Below, piece by piece: positions 59,070 to 64,000 of a DNA stretch of 64,000 nt. Both the position numbers and the translations under genes were made by a program. Within the stretch, counting starts at the first letter, position 1; every line of letters begins with the position of its first letter. The stretch is from Kribbella pratensis (GTDB taxonomy: Bacteria > Actinomycetota > Actinomycetes > Propionibacteriales > Kribbellaceae), in contig NZ_SODP01000002.1 of NCBI RefSeq assembly GCF_004365355.1, positions 1,669,749 to 1,733,748 of the forward strand, in the 5' to 3' direction. A model generated the notes under the pieces. The model was given only the letters and a program-made list of their open reading frames with translations, was not told the DNA's origin and searched no databases.

Positions 59070-59933
59070 GTGGTGTTCACGGCAGCGGAGGCTCGAGTCG
59101 CGGGAATGTCTCGGGGTGTGCTGCGCGGAGTGCACTACCGGCGGGTGCTGGGGTCGGTGTACGTCGACGCGCACGTCGCGGTGACGCCCCGGGTGCAGGC
59201 CGAGGCCGCGTTGTTGCTGACGCCCGGCGCAGTCGTGAGCCACCAGACCGCATTGAGTCTGTGGACCGCCGACGATCGCGCCGGTGACGTCGTACATGTG
59301 ACTGTCGAGCGCGATCCGCGGGTGAGTCTTCCGCGGGTCAGCGGCCTGCGCGTTCACGAAGTACGGAGCCTCGAGCGGGTACTGCGGGATGGACTGCCGA
59401 TGACACCGCCCGAGCGAACGTTCCTCGACCTGGCGCCGTACTGCGATCTCGTCGAGCTGGTCTCAGCGGGAGACGCCCTTGTACGGCGGACCGATCTCAG
59501 GCCGGGGCACCTGGTCGAGTTGGCGGCCACGACGATCGGCGTTCGGGGCGTCCGGCTCGCTCGCGAAGCGGCTGCGCTCGTCCGGCCGGGCGTTGACTCG
59601 CCGATGGAATCCCGGCTGCGGCTCATCATCGTTCTCAACGGACTCCCCGAGCCGCGGATCGGTCACGTCGTCACTGATTCCGGGGGCGGCTGGCTGGCGC
59701 AGCCGGACCTGAGTTACCCGGAGGTCCAGTTCGCGATCGAGTACGACGGTGGGCACCACCTGGGTGATGCCCGTCAATGGCGGCAGGACATCCGCCGGCG
59801 GGAGAACCTCGAACGCGAAGGCTGGCTGGTCCGCGTGATCACGGCGTACGACCTTCTGCAGACCCCCGGCACTGTCATCGCCCGCATCGCCGAGGACCTC
59901 CACACCCGCCGCCACCCCCGACTCGCCGCCTGA
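59070..59933 (+). CDS. AbiEi-like wHTH / DUF559 (Vsr-fold) endonuclease-like protein
   Basis: 287 residues. The N-terminal region (about 1-90) follows the AbiEi antitoxin winged-helix pattern (FTAAEARVAGMSRGVLRG, then AVVSHQTALSLW). The C-terminal ~100 residues are DUF559, a PD-(D/E)xK-type nuclease fold: LAQPDLSYPEVQFAIEYDGG with the acidic E-x-D, then a basic helix (RRRENLEREGWLVRVI). The gene is enclosed by inverted and direct repeats (58934-60025), which is unusual. It starts with GTG; no second toxin gene is adjacent. A DNA-cutting or antitoxin function is inferred from fold only. Confidence 0.85.
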   Translation: MVFTAAEARVAGMSRGVLRGVHYRRVLGSVYVDAHVAVTPRVQAEAALLLTPGAVVSHQTALSLWTADDRAGDVVHVTVERDPRVSLPRVSGLRVHEVRSLERVLRDGLPMTPPERTFLDLAPYCDLVELVSAGDALVRRTDLRPGHLVELAATTIGVRGVRLAREAAALVRPGVDSPMESRLRLIIVLNGLPEPRIGHVVTDSGGGWLAQPDLSYPEVQFAIEYDGGHHLGDARQWRQDIRRRENLEREGWLVRVITAYDLLQTPGTVIARIAEDLHTRRHPRLAA

Positions 59934-59940
59934 TCGCTCC

Positions 59941-59961
59941 GCCGAGTCGTGGAGTTTGGCT
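59941..59961. repeat. Inverted half-repeat, right of AbiEi/DUF559 gene
   Basis: gccgagtcgtggagtttggct starts 8 bp after the stop codon and is the inverted partner of 58997-59017. Confidence 0.85.
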
Positions 59962-59973
59962 TCTGACCCAGTT

Positions 59974-60025
59974 GCCGAGTCGTGAGAATCGGCTGACGAT
60001 TCCAGCCAAATCCCGCGACTCGCAG
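59974..60025. repeat. 52-bp repeat, right copy (U2)
   Basis: The direct-repeat partner of 58934-58985, exactly 52 bp long, with inverted ends gccgagtcgtg and cgcgactcgcag. It ends 2 bp before the stop of the AraC-DinB gene on the minus strand. Confidence 0.85.
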
Positions 60026-60027
60026 GA

Positions 60028-60954
60028 TTAGTTGCCTTCGGCTACGAATTGCATGGGGTCGCCGAAGCCGAGGTCCTGGATGCCGGCCGTGTAGAACGCG
60101 CCGATCAGGAGGGAGCGGCGGTGGGCTGCGAAGGTCAGCACGTGGGCGACCATGCCGCCGTAGGTGAAGACGCGTGGTGGTTCGCAGGTGGTGTCGACGA
60201 AGCTCTCGTCGAAGCGGCCGTCCTCGTTCAGCTGGTTGACCAAGGCAACGAAACGCGAGCCGGCTTCGGCGTGCCGGACGCGGAGTTCGGAGATCGGGGT
60301 GGTGACGTCGCGACCGCATTCGGGGACCTGGAACGGGCGGTCCTCGACGGACGCGAGCCACATCTCCTCCTGCCAGACCAGGCGGTCCAGCAGGTACCGG
60401 ATCGAGATGTCGTCGTCGATACCTTCGACGGACAGCTCGATCGGGCGGTCCAGTACGGCGGCGTCCAGGCGGGCGCCGCGTTCGATCATCTCGCCGGTCA
60501 ACCAGACGTGATGCTCGACCATTCTGACCAGTACGTCCATCCCTCTCACCTTTCTACGGGCCGGCAGCCGTAGGCCGGCCGGCGGCTGGAAATGCACTCC
60601 ACTCGGCGCCGTCAGGAAGAACACCCGCGACGCTTCCCGTCGCCAGTCCCGCGGCGACATCCCATAAGCCCTGGCGAACGCCCGGGTGAACGCCTCGTGC
60701 GATCCGTACCCGGCCTCGACCGCAACCTCGAGTACCGCGACCGGCTCGGTCAGCAGCCGGTACGCCGCCCGCTCCAGCAGCACGCGCCGCCGGAACGCGA
60801 ACGGCGACTCGCCGGCCACCGCACCGATCACCCGGTCGAAGTGGAACCGGGACAGATGCACGCGCTCCGCGAGCCCGATGCCGTGCACCGACTCGCACGG
60901 CTCGGCCATCCCGGAAGCCACCACCGCCACGAACTCCTCGAACACATCCGCCAT
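60028..60954 (-). CDS. AraC-type HTH regulator fused to a DinB-like domain
   Basis: 308 residues. The N-terminal ~110 residues are an AraC HTH pair (LAERVHLSRFHFDRVIGAVA, then AVEAGYGSHEAFTRAFARAY, about 27-105). The rest resembles the DinB four-helix fold: MVEHHVWLTGEMIERG, LVWQEEMWLASVE and VAHVLTFAAHRRSLL, with His residues at the metal-binding positions. It may be a ligand-controlled regulator. ATG at 60954. It is divergent from padR across 127 bp. Confidence 0.9.
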   Translation of the reverse strand: MADVFEEFVAVVASGMAEPCESVHGIGLAERVHLSRFHFDRVIGAVAGESPFAFRRRVLLERAAYRLLTEPVAVLEVAVEAGYGSHEAFTRAFARAYGMSPRDWRREASRVFFLTAPSGVHFQPPAGLRLPARRKVRGMDVLVRMVEHHVWLTGEMIERGARLDAAVLDRPIELSVEGIDDDISIRYLLDRLVWQEEMWLASVEDRPFQVPECGRDVTTPISELRVRHAEAGSRFVALVNQLNEDGRFDESFVDTTCEPPRVFTYGGMVAHVLTFAAHRRSLLIGAFYTAGIQDLGFGDPMQFVAEGN

Positions 60955-61024
60955 GCCCACCACTGTGCCCCCATCCACCGCCGCCGACTTGATCGAAATT
61001 GCGGAACCATCAGACTGGTTACCG

Positions 61025-61049
61025 CAGTACTCCGCAGTGTGTAGTACTG
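61025..61049. promoter_or_regulatory. Operator-like inverted repeat upstream of padR
   Basis: Perfect 7-bp arms cagtact and agtactg separated by 11 nt lie 33 bp before the padR start, overlapping the likely -10 area (tagtac). PadR proteins often autorepress through such symmetric sites. Confidence 0.55.
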
Positions 61050-61081
61050 TTCTGCGCGGAACACCTGCTGGAGGAGACCTG

Positions 61082-61411
61082 ATGGATACGAGCCAGCTAC
61101 TCAAGGGCGTCCTGGACCTCGCGGTGCTTGCCGTGCTGCGCGACGCCGACGGCTACGGGTACGACGTCCTGCGCCGCCTGCGCGCGGCCGGACTGGAGGA
61201 CGTTGCGGACGCGTCCGTCTACGGGACGCTGCGCAGGCTGTTCGCGGCCGGCGCGCTGACGTCGTACGTGCAGCCGAGCGAGGAAGGCCCGCACCGCAAG
61301 TACTACGGGCTGAACAAGACCGGCCGGGACCTGCTGGCGCAGTCCACCAAGACCTGGAACCACTTCGCCGACACGATGTCGGTGCTGCTGCTGGAGAAGG
61401 AGGCCGCGTGA
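61082..61411 (+). CDS. PadR-family transcriptional regulator
   Basis: 109 residues of winged-helix PadR type: LLKGVLDLAVLAVLRDADGYGYDVLRRL (about 6-33, broken here only for length), a wing with SYVQPSEEGPHRKYYGLNKTG and a C-terminal dimerisation helix. A strong GGAGGAG ribosome site precedes ATG 61082. The stop overlaps the GTG of a HAAS-domain membrane protein (GTGA), the usual pairing for PadR/HAAS systems. Confidence 0.94.
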   Translation: MDTSQLLKGVLDLAVLAVLRDADGYGYDVLRRLRAAGLEDVADASVYGTLRRLFAAGALTSYVQPSEEGPHRKYYGLNKTGRDLLAQSTKTWNHFADTMSVLLLEKEAA

Positions 61412-62676
61412 ACAGCACCCTGACCGGAGCGGTCGCGCTCTACCTGGCCCAGGTGCGGGCTCAGCTCAACGATCTGCCGCCCGGCGAGCTGGAGGACGTG
61501 CTCCAGGACGTCAGCGGTCACCTGACCGAGGTGGCGGCGGAGTTCGGCGCGGAGCCGACGCTCGCGGACCTGCAGCAGCGCCTCGGCACGCCGGCGCAGT
61601 ACGCCGATGAGCTGCGGACCGCGGCCGGTTATCCCCCGCGGTCCGCGCCGGTCAGCCAGGACGATCTGGACGCCGGCTGGAAGGCCCTGCGCTGGGGGCT
61701 GATCTCCGCGATCGCCGGACCTTTCTTCGTTGCCGTCAGCATCTTCGCGTGGTCGCGGGACGAGACCCCGTTCTTCGGGCTGCTCGGGCTCGGGATCCTG
61801 TTCGTCGCGGCGTTCCTCGGCGTCCAGGCCTTGCGCGGCCACGACCCGCGGATCGTGCTGGACACCCCACACGGGGCGCGCGGCGCCGCCGCCATCCGCG
61901 GGTGGATCGACCAGATCCCGCCGAATATCCGGCACGAACTCGTCACGATCGGCCAGCCGGTCTGGTGGGTGGTCCGCGGCGTGATCGGTGCCGGCGGTTT
62001 CTTCGCGCTGTTCGGCGCCGCGTCGGTGACGGTCGTCGGGGCGATCGCCGGCGCGGCGGTGTCGATCTGGATCGGGCGGAAGACACAGCAGGACCGGCGC
62101 TGGCTGTGGTACGTCGTCCCGCTCAACGTCGTCGCGGCGATCGTGGTGCCGTCGTTCCTGGCGGCGGCGTACGTCGGTGCCTCGTTCGGGTTCCTCAACA
62201 ACTACAACGACTACCGGGGCAGCTCCTCGCACTACAACCCGCCGTCGAACGGGCTGATGCTGAACGGGAACTCGGTCACGAACATCTACCCGTTCGATGC
62301 CCAGGGCAAGCAAGTCTCGGTCCGGCTGTACGACCAGGACGGGAATCCGATCAGCCTGGAGCAGCAGGACTGCGCGACGAACTACGGCACGCAGTCCCGC
62401 GACACGACCAGCAACCTGTTCCCACAGGCCGTCGTCGTTCCGGACGAGAACGGCGACACCGGTCCGGACAACTGCGAGGACACCACCAGGGCGCCGTTCG
62501 TCCCGCCGCCGGCACCGGCCACCCGCACGACTCCGCCGCCGACCGCAGGCCCGACGCCGACCCCGACCCCGACTCCGACCCCGACTCCGACCCCGACCGC
62601 CGCGCCGACAAAGACGCCGATCGTGAAGCCAAGCAAGCCCGCCGGCCCCACCCTCACGGTGCAGCCGACGCGCTAG
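61408..62676 (+). CDS. HAAS (DUF1700-like) domain membrane protein with Pro/Thr repeat tail
   Basis: 422 residues. The cytoplasmic HAAS domain is about 1-75 (LPPGELEDVLQDVSGHLTEV, LGTPAQYADELR), which in related systems binds the partner PadR. Then come about four membrane helices (90-265) and an extracytoplasmic segment with paired Cys (QDCATN, DNCEDT). The final ~50 residues are a repeat of P-T-P-T units, extended in the wall. The pairing with PadR suggests membrane-bound signal transduction. Confidence 0.88.
   Translation: MNSTLTGAVALYLAQVRAQLNDLPPGELEDVLQDVSGHLTEVAAEFGAEPTLADLQQRLGTPAQYADELRTAAGYPPRSAPVSQDDLDAGWKALRWGLISAIAGPFFVAVSIFAWSRDETPFFGLLGLGILFVAAFLGVQALRGHDPRIVLDTPHGARGAAAIRGWIDQIPPNIRHELVTIGQPVWWVVRGVIGAGGFFALFGAASVTVVGAIAGAAVSIWIGRKTQQDRRWLWYVVPLNVVAAIVVPSFLAAAYVGASFGFLNNYNDYRGSSSHYNPPSNGLMLNGNSVTNIYPFDAQGKQVSVRLYDQDGNPISLEQQDCATNYGTQSRDTTSNLFPQAVVVPDENGDTGPDNCEDTTRAPFVPPPAPATRTTPPPTAGPTPTPTPTPTPTPTPTAAPTKTPIVKPSKPAGPTLTVQPTR
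62548..62600. repeat. Hexanucleotide-type tandem repeat coding a (PT)n stalk
   Basis: Repeated ccgacc/ccgact units encode the P-T-P-T stalk of the HAAS protein. Copy number could vary in frame. Confidence 0.75.
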
Positions 62677-63422
62677 CGCATCCCGGCAGCGGCGACTCGG
62701 CGGTACGTGTAGCCGAGTCGCCGATAGACGGCGATCGCGGCCGCGTTGTCGCCGTCCACCATCAACGCGACCCGCCCGTGCCGCTTGACCAGCTCAGCCG
62801 TCACGAACCCGCACACCTGTCGCGACAACCCCTTGCCCCGAGCAACGGGATGCGTCGCGACCCCGGCCAGGAACCCGACCCCCGGCGCACTCCACGCATC
62901 GGCCGCGATGCTCAGCAGCTCACCACGATCCCCGGTCAGGGCAGCCCACCGCCGTACGCCGGAACGCCCGGGCCACGCGTACGACTTGGGCGACGCTTCG
63001 GTCAGGAGCTCTTCGACACCGGCATCCCCGTCCAGCCAGGCGGCCGTCGTGGTCAGGTCCGGTATCTCGGACGCGTCCATCCACCCGAACGATGCCGAGA
63101 ACGTCAACCCCGGCACACGTTCCGCCAGGTCGCGCACGAGCGCCTCGTCCCCGAACGGACGGTACGACGGGCCGACCTCACGCAGTACGTCGCGCACCAG
63201 CGGCGCCGCATCCTCCACCTGCCCGACCACCGCGAGCCGATCATGCTTGGACACGTCAGGCGAGGCAACCGCCACCGCGTCGCCCTGGCGCCACGCCCGG
63301 ACCACGCCTCGAGACCGGCGTCCAGGATCGGCCCCAGCAGCAAGCCCCTGCGCCGCCCACTTGACGATCGGGTCACCCCCGCTCACCAGCGACAGCTCAG
63401 CCGGTGTCCTGATCTCCTGCAC
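62673..63422 (-). CDS. GNAT-family N-acetyltransferase
   Basis: 249 residues. The C-terminal half is GNAT: LAGVATHPVARGKGLSRQVC (about 182-201) is motif A, with the R-G-x-G loop, and DGDNAAAIAVYRRLGYTYRRV is motif B. The N-terminal half is a divergent, GNAT-like or accessory domain (W-A-A-Q-G-L). The acceptor is unknown. GTG at 63422 lies next to a palindrome acatac...gtatgt. It overlaps the convergent HAAS gene by 4 nt. Confidence 0.88.
   Translation of the reverse strand: MQEIRTPAELSLVSGGDPIVKWAAQGLAAGADPGRRSRGVVRAWRQGDAVAVASPDVSKHDRLAVVGQVEDAAPLVRDVLREVGPSYRPFGDEALVRDLAERVPGLTFSASFGWMDASEIPDLTTTAAWLDGDAGVEELLTEASPKSYAWPGRSGVRRWAALTGDRGELLSIAADAWSAPGVGFLAGVATHPVARGKGLSRQVCGFVTAELVKRHGRVALMVDGDNAAAIAVYRRLGYTYRRVAAAGMR
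62690..62723. terminator. Perfect hairpin inside the 3' end of the GNAT gene
   Basis: 12-bp perfect arms cggcgactcggc and gccgagtcgccg with a 10-nt loop lie 13 bp after the stop of the convergent HAAS gene, and within the last codons of the GNAT gene. This mirrors the hairpin at 27057-27089. Confidence 0.72.
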
Positions 63423-63438
63423 ATACCAAACCGTATGT
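63421..63438. promoter_or_regulatory. Palindrome upstream of the GNAT start
   Basis: acataccaaaccgtatgt has perfect 6-bp outer arms around a 6-nt centre and begins within the GTG start codon region. A nearly identical palindrome occurs inside the secreted SH3 gene at 44070-44085. Confidence 0.45.
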
Positions 63439-63519
63439 CATGCCCTTGACGCGTAAGCGACCGCCCAAACCCACCACCGCCCGGCGGCCCATCCCTCGCC
63501 CGCGTGCTGAGCACCGCCG

Positions 63520-63567
63520 GGTTGGGGAGGATTATCTACCGATTCGGGTAGAAAATCCTCCCCAACC
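63520..63567. repeat. Dispersed hairpin repeat, copy 2
   Basis: ggttggggaggatt and aaatcctccccaacc are outer arms, with inner arms tctacc and gggtaga around gattc. One long hairpin would form. Copy 1 is at 10517-10563. Confidence 0.8.
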
Positions 63568-63611
63568 GAGACGAGGCCCGGCAGGCGCGGCGCGGACGCG
63601 GGGTGCGGCGC

Positions 63612-64000
63612 GGGACGCCGGGACGGGGCGGGACGCCGGGACGGGGCGGGACGCCGGTGCAGCGCGGGACGCGAGTACGGCGCCACAGCACGGGAGACGG
63701 GTCCGGCGCGGGACGCCGGGACGGGGCGGGACGCCGGTGCAGCGCGGGACGCGAGTACGGCGCCGCAGCACGGGAGACGGGTCCGGCGCAGGACGCCGGG
63801 ACGGGGCGGGGCGCCGGGACGGGGCGGGACGCCGGTGCAGCGCGGGACGCGAGTGCGGCGCCGCAGCACGGCGCCGCAGCACGGGAGACGGGTCCGGCGC
63901 GGGGCGCCGGGACGGGGCGGGGCGCCGGGACGGGGCGGGACGCCGGTGCAGCGCGGGACGCGAGTGCGGCGCCGCAGCACGGCGCCGCAGCACGGGAGAC
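63612..64000. repeat. GC-rich tandem repeat array (3.9+ copies), truncated by window end
   Basis: Units begin near gggacgccgggacgggg and end with gagacgggtccggcgc. Copy lengths are 98, 80 and 111 bp, with a fourth of at least 100 bp. Differences come from an extra 18-bp module and an extra 13-bp module (ggcgccgcagcac). Because 98 and 80 are not multiples of three, the array is probably not coding. Confidence 0.8.

Larger units (their letters stand above)
63423..64000. other. Gene-free end region: palindrome, hairpin repeat and tandem repeats
   Basis: 578 bp without a convincing gene. It holds the GNAT promoter side, the dispersed hairpin copy 2 (63520-63567) and a GC-rich tandem array (63612-64000) that continues beyond the window. 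Arg/Pro-rich frames on the minus strand cross the repeats but change frame between copies. Confidence 0.75.

Noticed and set aside
63438..63993. Arg/Pro-rich minus-strand frames across the tandem array
   Set aside because: Copy lengths of 98 and 80 bp shift the frame between copies, so no single protein is supported within the window.

Overview
The window looks like chromosomal DNA of a high-GC actinomycete, most likely a Kribbella-like member of the Propionibacteriales. That genus is an inference from overall style, not a database match. Supporting signs are G+C around 70%, many GTG starts, many 1-8 nt start/stop overlaps, F420/deazaflavin-type enzymes, a short 4.5S-type SRP RNA, a menaquinone MenB, a LytR_C protein, a TadA gene coupled to its actinobacterial companion, and SigE-type and ECF42 sigma factors. 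No integrase, transposase, prophage, CRISPR array or large biosynthetic cluster is visible.

Layout. 1-6.4 kb: a truncated gene, a fatty-acyl-CoA ligase divergent from a MarR/SRPBCC pair, a proline-iminopeptidase-like hydrolase, nadE, SRP RNA, an LLM-type oxidoreductase, a GNAT and tRNA-Ser(GGA). 6.6-18.3 kb: a Tat-exported purple acid phosphatase, a VOC-YCII-ECF42 operon, a palindrome-rich intergenic region, a NarL-type two-component system divergent from an FtsX-type ABC exporter, a RibD-like reductase/nucleotidyltransferase/methyltransferase run, and a deazaflavin nitroreductase fused to a hemerythrin-like domain. 18.7-25.5 kb: a sugar ABC importer, a two-gene unit with an HExxH putative protease, and a DeoR/LacI hybrid regulator divergent from a YesL-like membrane protein. 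25.5-36.3 kb: MFS exporters, a three-gene membrane operon, Tex, small regulators and acetyltransferases, and a small operon with a degenerate resolvase-like protein behind a structured leader. 36.4-42 kb: an M15-like peptidase with a 38-residue overlapping gene, a methyltransferase, an APH(6)-like kinase, a PhyH oxygenase, and NTF2, XRE and DinB proteins. 42-47 kb: two SigE-family sigma operons with unusual membrane/secreted partners. 47-53.8 kb: a GGDEF protein, a HerA-like ATPase, a LytR_C protein, a CPA1 antiporter, tRNA-Ser(CGA), and tadA with its partner. 53.8-64 kb: upp, menB, a LacI regulator divergent from a secreted Xaa-Pro peptidase, an AbiEi/DUF559 gene bracketed by inverted and direct repeats, an AraC-DinB fusion divergent from a PadR/HAAS pair, a GNAT, and a GC-rich tandem repeat running off the end.

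Most of the window is ordinary chromosomal housekeeping, transport and regulation. The parts least explained by known families are the repeat-bracketed endonuclease-like gene (58.9-60.0 kb), the HExxH pair (22.1-23.7 kb), the leader plus small operon at 35.5-36.3 kb, the two SigE loci, and dispersed palindromes near 10.5 and 63.5 kb. Convergent gene pairs are repeatedly separated by long perfect hairpins, sometimes embedded in the 3' end of a coding region.
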